Shown here one piece after another: positions 8,576 through 18,500 of a DNA stretch of 41,115 nucleotides (its first letter is position 1; each line of letters opens with the position of its first letter). The notes under the pieces are model-generated. The model did not search any database. It was given only the letters and a program-made list of their open reading frames with translations, and had not been told where the DNA came from. A program made the translations under genes and the position numbers. This stretch comes from Deltaproteobacteria bacterium (GTDB lineage: Bacteria; Desulfobacterota; Syntrophia; Syntrophales; JACQWR01), in contig JAPLJV010000048.1 of NCBI GenBank assembly GCA_026388415.1, positions 1-41,115 of the forward strand, written 5' to 3'.

Positions 8576-9409
8576 CTACTTCTCCGTTATCCTGTTGCCT
8601 TCTGTTATCTTGAAGCTTCCCCTCTTTAGGGCTATAGTAGCGCCGGGACCAAACCACTTATCAAAAATCTTCCTTGCCTCACCGCTTTTCTCCATCTCCA
8701 GGAGCGTTTTGTTGACAAAATCAACAAAATTTTTGTCACCCTTGCGCATGCCGAGACCGTATGGCTCGTCTGAAATCTGTATATCCGGTATTTCATACTG
8801 ATCCTTATTCGGCGCATTGCCCAGCAGGTTTGCCAGAATTGATTCATCGGTGGTCGCAGCAAAAACCTTGCCCTGCTGGAGCGCCAGTAATGCCTGCGGG
8901 TAGTCATCAAAGGAGAGGATCGTTGCCTTGGGCAATGCCTTGGACGCATTCTGTTCCGACGTTGATCCCTTTGCGGTTCCGATCCGTTTCCCGTTAAGGT
9001 CGGCCAGACTCTTCACCGTTCCCTTTTTTACAATAAATTTCTGCCCCGTAAAAAAGTACGTCAAGCTGAAATCAATCTGCTTGGCCCGTTCAGGGGTGGC
9101 CGTCATCGTTGCGGCAATAATGTCAATATTGCCCTCGACCAACTGCGGCATCCGGCTGGCCGAGGTCACCGGTTTCAGTTCAAGCTTCACGCCCAGTTTG
9201 TTTGCTATTGCCGCGACAAAATCCACATCATAGCCGATAATCTGACGCGTCTTTTCATCCACGAAGCCAAATCCCGGAGTGGAATCCTTCACTCCCGCCA
9301 CAAGAACGCCCTTTTTCTTGACCATCTCCAGCGTGTCCGCCGCCAGTAAAGCCCCGCACAGACCGGCAACAATCACCAGAGACATCGCCATAATTGCAAC
9401 TTTCCTCAT
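8576..9409 (-). CDS. Periplasmic amino-acid-binding protein of ABC transporter
   Basis: This is a 277-residue solute-binding protein (SBP family 3, GltI/GlnH-like). A signal peptide (MRKVAIMAMSLVIVAGLCGA) ends near residue 24 with ALLAA. The mature part begins with DTLEMVKKKGVLVAGV. The family signature GYDVDFVAAIANKLGV follows at about 59, and ATMTATPERAKQIDFSLTYF forms part of the ligand cleft. The conserved arginine of TPERA, which binds the substrate carboxylate in this family, is present. It is encoded between the ATPase and the two permeases. The ligand is probably glutamate, aspartate or glutamine; the sequence does not decide which. Confidence 0.92.
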   Translation of the reverse strand: MRKVAIMAMSLVIVAGLCGALLAADTLEMVKKKGVLVAGVKDSTPGFGFVDEKTRQIIGYDVDFVAAIANKLGVKLELKPVTSASRMPQLVEGNIDIIAATMTATPERAKQIDFSLTYFFTGQKFIVKKGTVKSLADLNGKRIGTAKGSTSEQNASKALPKATILSFDDYPQALLALQQGKVFAATTDESILANLLGNAPNKDQYEIPDIQISDEPYGLGMRKGDKNFVDFVNKTLLEMEKSGEARKIFDKWFGPGATIALKRGSFKITEGNRITEK

Positions 9410-9439
9410 ATCAAATCCTCCTTAGCAAATTTTGTTGTT

Positions 9440-10174
9440 TCAGTGCATTGGCGACAGCACTTCCTGCAGGAACTGCTGCGCCCTCTCATGTTTAGGGTTG
9501 GTAAAGAATTCTGCCGGACGAGCCTCCTCAAGGATCGCACCGTAATCCATGAAGGCTACATTGTGAGCGACTTCCCTGGCAAATCCCATTTCGTGGGTAA
9601 CGACGACCATGGTCATCCCCGACCGGGCAAGATCCTGCATGACGGCCAGCACCTCTCCAATCATCTCCGGATCAAGGGCAGAAGTGGGCTCATCAAAAAG
9701 CATTATCCTGGGTTTCATGGCAAGGGCACGCGCTATGGCTACCCGCTGCTGCTGACCGCCCGATAACTGTGAAGGGTAAGAATGCACCTTGTCGGCAAGG
9801 CCAACCCTTTCCAGGAGGGCCATTGCCTGGTCTTCCGCCGCTTTTTTCCCCGTCTTGCGAATCTTGATGGGGGCAAGCGTGATATTCTTCAAAACGGAGA
9901 GATGGGGGTAAAGGTTAAACTGCTGAAAAACGAATCCTATCTCGGCCCGCAGCTTGTTAATATTTGTCTTGGCATCGGACAGGTCCATTCCATCAACGAT
10001 AAGCGTCCCCTGATCTATAGGCTCAAGCCTGTTTATGGTCCTGATCAAGGTTGATTTTCCGGAACCCGAGGGGCCGCACACTACCAGCACTTCCCCCGGC
10101 TCAACGTGCAGGTCCACCCCATTCAGGACATGGAGCTTCGTAAACCATTTGTGAACTCCTTGAAATGTGATCAT
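9440..10174 (-). CDS. Amino-acid ABC transporter ATP-binding protein (GltL/GlnQ type)
   Basis: This ATPase powers the importer. Walker A is [10 protein letters not shown], the signature motif is [15 protein letters not shown], Walker B is [14 protein letters not shown], and the switch histidine is in [10 protein letters not shown] start it at the ATG at 10174 ([11 protein letters not shown]), 244 residues, because TGAGGT stands five bases before it and this gives the family length. A longer frame from 10201 has no ribosome-binding site. It is the first gene of the unit; the binding-protein gene follows after 30 bases. Confidence 0.93.
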   Translation of the reverse strand: MITFQGVHKWFTKLHVLNGVDLHVEPGEVLVVCGPSGSGKSTLIRTINRLEPIDQGTLIVDGMDLSDAKTNINKLRAEIGFVFQQFNLYPHLSVLKNITLAPIKIRKTGKKAAEDQAMALLERVGLADKVHSYPSQLSGGQQQRVAIARALAMKPRIMLFDEPTSALDPEMIGEVLAVMQDLARSGMTMVVVTHEMGFAREVAHNVAFMDYGAILEEARPAEFFTNPKHERAQQFLQEVLSPMH

Positions 10175-10246
10175 GCATGACCTCATAAAGGCTCTTTCCA
10201 ATGATAAAACCGGCGCCAGCAGGATGCAGATATACGACGCACGGAG

Positions 10247-10276
10247 CTTATACCCTCATTCATCAGAAATAATCAA
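10247..10276 (-). promoter_or_regulatory. Probable sigma-70 promoter of the amino-acid transporter operon
   Basis: TTGATT (10276-10271), an 18-base spacer and TATAAG (10252-10247) on the minus strand lie about 75 bases before the ATPase start. The spacing and fit are reasonable. The rest of 10202-10419 shows nothing I can name. Confidence 0.4.
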
Positions 10277-10419
10277 TAGGGATTTGATATTCTTTTTCTC
10301 AGGCCTGCAAGTTCGCTCAGCCGTAATAATTGGGTAGAGCCACTCATTTCATACCTTCTTCCCCTGTTCCCGATAGCCAAGAATAATTAGTGGTTGTCCC
10401 CAATTATCCCACAGAAGTC

Positions 10420-10448
10420 TTGATAGAAGGATGATTTAGTGCTAATAA
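10420..10448 (+). promoter_or_regulatory. Probable sigma-70 promoter upstream of ilvE
   Basis: TTGATA, a 17-base spacer and TAATAA give a good fit with ideal spacing. The start of transcription would be near 10455, about 60 bases before the ilvE ATG. It probably drives ilvE-lolA and perhaps the glycogen genes beyond. Confidence 0.45.
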
Positions 10449-10514
10449 ATGCACCGCTCCTCTGTCATGAGTGGCCAGAGGATGGTAAACATCTATTTTA
10501 AAGGGGGAATAGCC

Positions 10515-11588
10515 ATGGAAATTAGAATTATCACGGCGGCGCCGGACAAAAAAAAGCCTAAACCGACTGATGAGACAAAACTGGGCTTTGGGAAAATATT
10601 CACTGATCACTTCTTCACGATGCCTTATAGCGGCGGCGCCTGGCACGATCCCGTCATCGAACCGTACCGCCCCCTTTCCCTGGCTCCGACTGCCCTGTGT
10701 CTGCATTATGCCCAGGAAATCTTTGAAGGTATGAAGGCTTACCGGGGACAGGAGGACGCCATCGCCCTCTTTCGGCCGGCCGAAAACGCAAAGCGGATGA
10801 ATATGTCGGCCAGGAGGATGTGCATGCCCGAAATTGACCCCGATCTGTTCCTGGCGGCGGTTAAAAAATTAGTGCTGCTGGAAAAGGATTGGATCCCCCG
10901 GAGCGAGGGCGCCTCGCTTTACATCCGCCCGACCATGATCGCCACCGAAGCTGCTCTGGGCGTGCATGCCTCCAGTGAATATCTCTTTTTTATTGTTGTC
11001 GGACCAGTGGGCGCCTATTACCCGGAGGGTTTTGGTCCCACCAAAATTTACGTCAGCGAAGAATACGTGCGGTCGGTGCGCGGGGCAACGGGATCATGCA
11101 AGGCGGCGGGCAACTATGCCGCCAGTCTTTACGCGAGCCGGATCGCCGGTGAAATGGGTTATACCCAGGTGCTGTGGCTGGACGCCCTCGAGCGAAAATA
11201 TGTGGAAGAAGTGGGCACCAGCAACGCCTTTTTTGTGATTGACGACGAACTGATCACGCCACCCCTGACGGGAGGGGCGATCCTGCCCGGCATTACGCGC
11301 GATTCCGTCCTCCAGTTGGCCAGAAGCTGGGGCCTTACGGTTTCCGAACGGCCGCTGGCCATGGACGAGATCCTGGCCGAAGCTGCCCGGGGGCGCCTGC
11401 AGGAGGCATTTGCCTCCGGGACGGCGGCCATCGTTTCCCCCATCGGCCATTTCTTCTACAAGGGGCGGGAGCATGTGGTCAATGGCGGCCAGGCCGGCCC
11501 GCTGACGGAAAAATTATACAAGGCCCTCCTCGGAATTCAGTATGGCAAAACGGCCGATCCCTTCGGGTGGCGGCTGAAAATATCCTAA
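10515..11588 (+). CDS. ilvE: Branched-chain amino-acid aminotransferase, class IV
   Basis: This PLP enzyme exchanges amino groups between glutamate and Leu, Ile or Val keto acids. The 357 residues resemble the mammalian-type BCAT group. LHYAQEIFEGMKAYRG, YIRPTMIATEAALGV and EVGTSNAFFV are all present. The PLP lysine is K196 in GSCKAAGNYAASL. ILPGITRDSVLQLA follows, where the cofactor phosphate is bound. The start at 10515 is chosen for AAGGGGG eight bases upstream and because the family begins here; an in-frame ATG at 10449 has no ribosome-binding site and its added residues look non-coding. lolA follows at once, probably co-transcribed. Confidence 0.95.
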   Translation: MEIRIITAAPDKKKPKPTDETKLGFGKIFTDHFFTMPYSGGAWHDPVIEPYRPLSLAPTALCLHYAQEIFEGMKAYRGQEDAIALFRPAENAKRMNMSARRMCMPEIDPDLFLAAVKKLVLLEKDWIPRSEGASLYIRPTMIATEAALGVHASSEYLFFIVVGPVGAYYPEGFGPTKIYVSEEYVRSVRGATGSCKAAGNYAASLYASRIAGEMGYTQVLWLDALERKYVEEVGTSNAFFVIDDELITPPLTGGAILPGITRDSVLQLARSWGLTVSERPLAMDEILAEAARGRLQEAFASGTAAIVSPIGHFFYKGREHVVNGGQAGPLTEKLYKALLGIQYGKTADPFGWRLKIS

Positions 11589-11593
11589 TAAAG

Positions 11594-12292
11594 ATGAGGC
11601 ATTCCGTGGTTGGAGCTGATCGTTTATTGCCGTTGGTAGTTGTCCTAGTCGTGGGGGCCCTTTTCTTCACCCTGCCGCAATCAGGGATGGCCCTTTCCCT
11701 GGACGAAGTTGTTGCCAACGCTCAGAATGTTTACGAAAATACCGCTGATCTCAAGGCTAATTTTCTCCAGGAACTCACCATGAAGTCCCTCCGTAAAACG
11801 AATCGGGAAGAGGGGATTTTTTACTTCAAAAAACCCCGGCAGATGGTCTGGGATTACACCCTGCCCAAAGCGAAAAAAATGGTGGTTAATGCGAAAACGG
11901 TGTGGCTTTATATCCCCGCCGACGGCGTTGTTTATGTGCAGAATGCCGCAGAAGTTTTTAAAACACAGGCGATTGTCCGCTTTCTGTCCGGTTGGGGCAA
12001 ATTGGCGGATGATTTCCATATCACCTTCGCCAGAACCGACGCCCGCACCGATGATGCTGACAAGGACGGCGATTACCAGCTCAAGCTCGTTCCTCACGAA
12101 CGCGATTTTGGGGTCGCGGAACTTTTTCTCACCTTGGACAAGCAATTTCAAATTTCGAAGGTAAATTTTACCGATAGCTATGGCAATGCGACGCGCCTTG
12201 TTTTCCGCGGCATCAAGATCAATAACAATCTGCCGGAAAAGTTTTTCAGCTTCATCCCGCCGGCGGGGACGGAGGTCTATCGCAACCGCTGA
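11594..12292 (+). CDS. lolA: Outer-membrane lipoprotein carrier protein LolA
   Basis: LolA takes lipoproteins from LolCDE at the inner membrane across the periplasm. A hydrophobic N-terminal signal (LLPLVVVLVVGALFFTLP) is cleaved near MALS. The mature part starts LDEVVANAQNVYENTADLKA and contains the LolA hallmarks NREEGIFYFKKPRQMVWDY and AKKMVVNAKTVWLYIP. The length of about 232 residues is normal. Two starts are possible: ATG 11594, used here, or GTG 11567, which overlaps the end of ilvE. Neither has a good ribosome-binding site, so translation may be coupled to ilvE. No lolB is seen, as is usual in deltaproteobacteria. Confidence 0.88.
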   Translation: MRHSVVGADRLLPLVVVLVVGALFFTLPQSGMALSLDEVVANAQNVYENTADLKANFLQELTMKSLRKTNREEGIFYFKKPRQMVWDYTLPKAKKMVVNAKTVWLYIPADGVVYVQNAAEVFKTQAIVRFLSGWGKLADDFHITFARTDARTDDADKDGDYQLKLVPHERDFGVAELFLTLDKQFQISKVNFTDSYGNATRLVFRGIKINNNLPEKFFSFIPPAGTEVYRNR

Positions 12293-12347
12293 ATCTTTAT
12301 TTTGACCAGTAGCGTCGTAACCCAAACGAGGTGTACAAGGAGCAGAG

Positions 12348-14348
12348 ATGAATGACCTTTTGATAGATGACAGTTCCTGCCTTGATCCCCGGGAGGCCCT
12401 GGGATGGGAGTGGTTGGAGGTTAATGGCTCCGGCGGGTATGTCTCAAGCAGCGTCATGAATTGCCATACCCGTAAATATCATGGTCTTTTGGTGGCTAAT
12501 CTTGCTCAACCCGCCGGCCGGCATGTCATGCTTTCCAAATTTGAGGATTCCGTCTGCCTCGGCGCAGAGGAACATTTTTTCTCCTGTCACCAGTATCCCA
12601 ACTTTTTCTTCCCCCCGGTGCGGCATTGCCTGGGCAAATTCAGTCTCGGCCCGGCCCCCCAATTCACTTATCAGATAGCCGGACAAACAGGCGAAATTAT
12701 TATTCGCAAGACCGTTATGCTCATGTCGGGCGAGAACTGCGTACTCATCAAGTATGATCTGGAAAATGCCCCGGACGATCTTGTGCTGCGTCTCAAGCCT
12801 TTTCTGGCCTGGCGGAATTTCCATGGGCTGGCCAAACAGAATGACCGCTTCGCTGCCGTCACGACGCCCATGAATAATGGCTTTGCTATCACACCCTATC
12901 CGGAGATGCCGACTTTATTCATCCGGACGAACGTCAGTTCCCAATTTTTGTCAGCTCCTGACTGGTATAACAATTTCGAGTATCCGGCGGAGCGGGAAAG
13001 GGGTTATGGCTGGCAGGAAGACCTTTTCATGCCGGGAGTGCTTTCGGTTGTCGTCCGGAACGGGCAGAGCGTCATCGTGGCCGCTGCGCTGCAGGAAAAG
13101 CCTCTGCAACTGCAAAAGAAATGGACATCCGAACTGCAAAGGCGTTCCCGCAATCAGGAGCAAGAGGAAGCTGTCGCCGCCGGTTTTCCGCCGGAAGATC
13201 GCGACCATGTCCGGCAACTCCTCCAGGCGGGGCGGCAATTCCTCATTACCAGCCCGGCCGGGCGTCCGGCCATCATCGCCGGCTATCACTGGTTTGGTTC
13301 CTGGGGTCGGGACACCCTGATTGCGCTGCCGGGCCTGACTTTTGGCAGTGGACGCGGTCAGGAAGGCGTCGTCTTACTGGCCTCCCTGGGCCAATATGAA
13401 AGGGATGGCCTCCTGCCCAATTTCTTTGCGCCGGATGATGAAAACCATGCCTACAATTCGGTAGATGCATCGCTTTGGTTTTTCTGGGCGGCGCAGCAGC
13501 AACTCCAGTACACGGGCGACCTGCATCAGGTCGAACACACCCTGTGGCCGGTCATGCAGAGCATTATCAAAAAATTCATGGCCGGATCCGTATATAACAT
13601 TTACATGGCCGATAACGGCTTGCTGCACGCCGGAGACGCCGTCACGCATCTCACCTGGATGGATGCCAAGATCGGCGGCCGGCCCGTGACGCCCCGCGGG
13701 GGGTTTGCCGTGGAGATCAATGCCCTTTGGTACAACGCCCTGTGCTTCGCCGGCCAACTGGCAACTGCTTTTGGTCAGGAGGCGCTCTTCCCGGCCGATC
13801 TGCCGGAGCGTATTCGCCTGGCTTTCCAAAATACCTTCTGGATTGCCGATGGCGCCTATCTGGGCGATGTTTATGCGGAAGGCGTCCTGGACCAGGCTGT
13901 CCGGCCGAATCAGATTTTTGCCCTTTCCCTGCCTTTTTCCCCCGTAACAGAAGCCCAGGCAGCCGGCGTGCTCAAGAGCGTGCGGGAAAATCTCCTGACG
14001 CCCTGCGGACTGAGAACTCTGGCGCCCGACGATCCGGCCTACCAGGGAAGTTACGGAGGCAATGCTGTCCAACGGGACGGCGCCTATCATCAGGGGACCG
14101 TCTGGCCCTGGTTGCTGGGCGCTTTCGGGGAAGCCACGCTCAAGTATGCTAAAGACAAGGATAGCGCCAGGGCTTTCTTACGGGAATATCTCCGGAACTT
14201 TCTTGGCCGGCACCTCCGGGAGGCCGGACTGGGCAGTGTTTCCGAAATATTTGACGGCGACGCGCCTCATGCACCGCGGGGTTGCATAGCGCAAGCCTGG
14301 AGCGTGGGGGAGATTATCCGCCTATACCGTCTTTTACAGGATGCCTGA
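12348..14348 (+). CDS. Glycogen debranching enzyme (archaeal/bacterial GDE, amylo-alpha-1,6-glucosidase type)
   Basis: The protein has 666 residues. Residues 1-220 form the bacterial/archaeal GDE N-terminal domain (WLEVNGSGGYVSSSVMNCHT, RKYHGLLVA). Residues about 285-660 form the (alpha/alpha)6 amylo-1,6-glucosidase domain with FGSWGRDTLIALPGL near 315, DASLWFFWA, THLTWMDAKIGGRPVTPRGG and VEINALWYNAL. In this family the acidic residues in these motifs are catalytic. It removes alpha-1,6 branches from glycogen left by the phosphorylase encoded two genes downstream. AAGGAG lies just before the ATG. The next gene starts 11 bases after its stop, so the glycogen genes form one unit. Confidence 0.93.
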   Translation: MNDLLIDDSSCLDPREALGWEWLEVNGSGGYVSSSVMNCHTRKYHGLLVANLAQPAGRHVMLSKFEDSVCLGAEEHFFSCHQYPNFFFPPVRHCLGKFSLGPAPQFTYQIAGQTGEIIIRKTVMLMSGENCVLIKYDLENAPDDLVLRLKPFLAWRNFHGLAKQNDRFAAVTTPMNNGFAITPYPEMPTLFIRTNVSSQFLSAPDWYNNFEYPAERERGYGWQEDLFMPGVLSVVVRNGQSVIVAAALQEKPLQLQKKWTSELQRRSRNQEQEEAVAAGFPPEDRDHVRQLLQAGRQFLITSPAGRPAIIAGYHWFGSWGRDTLIALPGLTFGSGRGQEGVVLLASLGQYERDGLLPNFFAPDDENHAYNSVDASLWFFWAAQQQLQYTGDLHQVEHTLWPVMQSIIKKFMAGSVYNIYMADNGLLHAGDAVTHLTWMDAKIGGRPVTPRGGFAVEINALWYNALCFAGQLATAFGQEALFPADLPERIRLAFQNTFWIADGAYLGDVYAEGVLDQAVRPNQIFALSLPFSPVTEAQAAGVLKSVRENLLTPCGLRTLAPDDPAYQGSYGGNAVQRDGAYHQGTVWPWLLGAFGEATLKYAKDKDSARAFLREYLRNFLGRHLREAGLGSVSEIFDGDAPHAPRGCIAQAWSVGEIIRLYRLLQDA

Positions 14349-14359
14349 CAGGAGTCGTA

Positions 14360-15562
14360 ATGCCAAGTGTATGCTTATATTTTCAGGTCCATCAACCCTA
14401 CCGCCTCCGGCCGTTCTCTTTTTTCGACATCGGCAACAACCATGTTTATGACGATGAAGAAAACAATCGCGCCATCCTCAATAAAATTGCCGATAAGTGT
14501 TACCTGCCCACCAATGTCGTCCTGCTTGCGCTGATTAAAAAACATCACGGTGCTTTCCGGCTGGCCTTTTCTCTGACCGGGATCGTCCTGGAACAGTTGG
14601 AAAAATACCGCCCCGATGCCCTCGCAAGCTTCCAGCGCCTGGCCGAGACCGGTTGCGTCGAATTTTTAAGCGAAACCTATTTTCACTCCCTGGCCTTCAT
14701 TTTTTCCCCGCGGGAATTCCAGGAACAGGTCTCGCTGCACCGGGACAAAATCCAGTCGCTCTTCGACTATCAACCGGTCACCTTTCGCCATACGGAACTG
14801 ATCTACAATAACGCCCTGGCCAGCCTGGTGGAAGAAATGGGCTATCAGGCGATCCTGGCGGAAGGGGCCGACAAGATCCTGGGCTGGCGCAGTCCCAACT
14901 TCCTCTACCGCCCTGTCGGGTGTACGAAGATAAAATTGCTCTTGAAAAACTACCGTCTTTCTGATGATATCGCCTTTAGATTTTCCGATTCCCAATGGGT
15001 CGAGTATCCGCTCCTGGCTGACAAGTTTGCCCATTGGTTGCATCAACTGCCGGCCGGCGGAGAGATTGTTAATCTTTTCATGGATTATGAGACCTTTGGT
15101 GAACATCAGTGGCAGGAGACGGGTATCTTTGATTTCCTGCGCGCCTTGCCGCAGGAGATTTTCACCCATGCCGACTTCCGCTTCCAGACGCCGGCCGAGG
15201 TCGTGCGGGATCACGAACCCGTGGCCGAGCTGGATGTGCCCGAACTTACTTCCTGGGCGGATACGGAACGGGATTTAACCGCCTGGCTCGGCAATGCCAT
15301 GCAGCAGGACGCGCTCCGCAATCTCTATGCCCTGGAGGCCCCGGTGCGCCGTCCCAAAAACCAGGCGCTGCGGCAGGCATGGCGTAAGTTGCAGACCTCC
15401 GATCACTTCTACTACATGTGCACCAAGTGGCTTGCAGACGGCGACGTACACAAATATTTCAACCCCTACGAGTCTCCCTACGATGCCTACATCAATTACA
15501 TGAATGTCCTGGATGATTTTTCCGGCCGCTTGCTAACCGGCGGCAGGAAAATAACAGATTAA
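14360..15562 (+). CDS. Glycoside hydrolase family 57 (alpha-amylase / 4-alpha-glucanotransferase-like)
   Basis: This 400-residue GH57 protein begins at ATG 14360, which has AGGAG five bases upstream; an in-frame ATG at 14282 lies inside the debranching enzyme gene and is rejected. Conserved region 1 is YFQVHQPYRLRPF. The probable nucleophile Glu is in FRHTELIYNN, and the probable acid/base Asp is in LFMDYETFGEHQW. The C-terminal part ends with YMCTKWLADGDVHKYFNPY. Close relatives are archaeal and bacterial alpha-amylase-like GH57 proteins found beside glycogen genes. Whether it hydrolyses, transfers or branches glucan cannot be read from sequence. No separate branching enzyme is seen in the window. 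Confidence 0.9.
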   Translation: MPSVCLYFQVHQPYRLRPFSFFDIGNNHVYDDEENNRAILNKIADKCYLPTNVVLLALIKKHHGAFRLAFSLTGIVLEQLEKYRPDALASFQRLAETGCVEFLSETYFHSLAFIFSPREFQEQVSLHRDKIQSLFDYQPVTFRHTELIYNNALASLVEEMGYQAILAEGADKILGWRSPNFLYRPVGCTKIKLLLKNYRLSDDIAFRFSDSQWVEYPLLADKFAHWLHQLPAGGEIVNLFMDYETFGEHQWQETGIFDFLRALPQEIFTHADFRFQTPAEVVRDHEPVAELDVPELTSWADTERDLTAWLGNAMQQDALRNLYALEAPVRRPKNQALRQAWRKLQTSDHFYYMCTKWLADGDVHKYFNPYESPYDAYINYMNVLDDFSGRLLTGGRKITD

Positions 15563-15577
15563 AAGGAGATATATCCC

Positions 15578-18500
15578 ATGACGGAAGAAAGAATTAGAGC
15601 AGCCAGCACTCAGTCTTCAGCACCCAGTCCTCAGCACTCGGTCCTCAGCACTCAGCCCTCCTATCTCTTCGAGGTAAGCTGGGAAGTGTGCAACAAGATC
15701 GGCGGCATCTACACGGTGATCACCAGTAAGGCCCGTCAGGCAGGCAATGCCTACGGCGAAAACTACTACTTCCTGGGGCCTGATCTCAAGAACAATCTCG
15801 AATTTGAGGAAACAGAGGAGGACTGCTGGACCAAGATGAGGGCGGCCACCGCTATTCGGGACATACCCTGCCGTTTTGGCCGGTGGCGCATCCCCGGCAA
15901 TCCGAAAGTTATCCTGGTCGGTTTCGGCAAGAAATACGATAAGGAACAACTGCTCTTCCGTCTCTGGGAAAGATATGGCGTGGACTCTATCGCGGGCGGC
16001 TGGGATTATGTGGAGCCCGTCATGTTCAGTTATGCCTGCGGGGAAGTGATTGAAATTATATATAATTTATACGTCAAGCCCGAGGGCGCCACGGCCGTGG
16101 CTCATTTTCACGAATGGATGTGCGGCGCGGGACTGCTGGCGATCAAGCAGATGGCCCCGGAAGTAGGCACGGTATTTACCACCCATGCCACGATTCTCGG
16201 GAGAACCCTGGCCAGTTCCGGGATGGATATTTACACCAACATGGAGAACATCTCACCGCTCCGGGAAGCCAACGCCCATAATATTACCGCCAAGAACTCC
16301 ATGGAAGCGTCGGCCGCACGGGAAGCCGATTGTTTCACCACAGTCAGCAACATCACCGCTGCCGAGTCGAAAAACTTTTTAGGCCGGGCGCCGGATGTCA
16401 TCACCCCCAATGGACTGGACATGGAGCATGTCCCCGACCTGGTTGAAAATAGGGCGCCGGCGCTCAAGGCACGGGAAAGGCTGCTTTCGGCCGCCGGCCA
16501 CTTTTTAAGAAAAGAATTTCCTGATGATACGAAGATTATGTCCATTTCCGGACGCTATGAATTCCATAACAAGGGGATAGACCTGTTTCTTAATGCCCTG
16601 GGTCGTCTCGAAAAGAGCATGAAGGATAATGAAACCGTCCTGGCCTACCTGTTCGTTCTCGGCGGTCACAAGGACCTTATCCCCGCTCTCCAGTGCGAGC
16701 AGCCCTCGATATACTGCGATTCCACAAGGTATGAGACCGGCGCCCCCCTCCCCATTGCCACGCACCGGCTGGACTACGAGGCGTCAGATCCGATTCTGCA
16801 GACATGCAGTCACCTGGGTCTCAAAAACGGGCAGCAAAACAAGGTCTTTGTCATATTTATTCCGGCCTATCTGAATGGACACGATGGTCTTTTGAACATG
16901 ACCTATTATGAAGCGCTTTCGGGTAGCGATCTGGGTGTTTTCCCCTCCTACTATGAGCCCTGGGGCTATACTCCCTTAGAAAGCGCCGCCTATGCCGTAC
17001 CTACAATAACCACGGATCAGGCTGGTTTCGGCATCTGGGCGGAGCAGAAGGTTGGCGATAGCAGCGGCGTCATCCTGCTGCGGCGCAAAGGGAAGGATGA
17101 TAACACTATCGAAGACAAGCTCTACGGCATTTTGCATAATTTTCTGGGCTGGACGGAAGGGGAGCAGTTAGAGAGAAGAAAGATGGCCCGCCAGGCCGCC
17201 GAACAGGCTAACTGGCAAGACTTCTTTCTTGCTTACCAGCAGGCTTACGAGGGGGCATTGACCGTTGCCGCGGCGCGCTACACGAAGCTGATGACCAGCG
17301 CGGAAAGGGAGGAGAAGGTCCGCGTCTTTGCCGGCACGGTATCCACTCAGCCTCACTTTCGTAGTTTTTTGGCCGTGGCCAATCTACCGGAAAATATTGC
17401 CCGGCTGCGGGAGCTGGCCTACAACATCTGGCTGGCCTGGAACCCCCCGGCACTTAACCTGTTCGCCACTTTAGACCCCAAGTTATGGGAGGAAACAGGC
17501 AAAAATCCCATCCGGATATTAGAAACGACATCGCCGAAGCGGCTGCTGGAAGCCTCGAAAAGCGGAAGTTACATTGCTCTTTACGACCAGGTAATGGAAC
17601 ACTTCGACCAATATATGGATGAAATCAGAGACGCGGCCGGTCGCCCGGTCACGCTGGAAATGAAAAGCTCGGCGCCCGTCGCCTATTTTTCCACGGAGTA
17701 CGGCCTGCATGAGACCGTTCCCATTTATTCGGGCGGTTTAGGCACCCTCTCGGGCGATCACATGAAGACGGCCAGCGACCTGAATATACCTCTGGTGGGA
17801 GTGGGCCTGCTCTACAAGAATGGTTTTTTCCGGCAGGTCATAGACAGCAACGGGGTGCAACTCGCGGAATATCCGGAAAACGATTTCTCTACCATGGCCG
17901 TGCAGTTAGTGCAGGACGATCGAGGCAATGCCGCGCAGATTTCGCTCGAACTGCCCGGACGCATCCTCTTTGCCAACATCTGGGAAATCAAGGTCGGCCG
18001 GACTTCTCTTTATCTCTTGAACACCGATGTCCCGGCAAACACCCCCCAGGACAGGCGGATAACCGACCGCCTGTACAGCGGCGACCAGAGGACGCGGATC
18101 GAGCAGGAGATTCTGCTCGGCATGGGCGGGGTAAGGTTGCTGAAGAAACTCGGCATCAAACCGAGCGTATATCACATCAACGAGGGCCATTCGGCGTTCC
18201 TCATCCTGGAAAGGGTTGCCATCCTGATGGGTGAGGAGGGGCTGGGTTTTGAGGAAGCTTGCGAGGTTGTTCACGGCAGCACCATCTTTACCACCCACAC
18301 GCCTGTGGAGGCAGGCAACGAACGCTTCCCCAAGGAATTAATCGAGCATTATTTTGCTTCCTTTGTCAAGAAGTGTAATATTTCGTGGTCACAATTATGG
18401 GCATTGGGTTGCAAGGAGAGCGGCGATGACAAGAATTTTTTCCTGACGATCCTCGCGCTGAAAATGAGTTTTATGACTAACGCGGTCAGCCGGCTGCATG

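Noticed and set aside
11681-12457. 258-residue minus-strand frame opposite lolA
   Set aside because: It crosses lolA and the start of the debranching enzyme gene and has no ribosome-binding site or motif.
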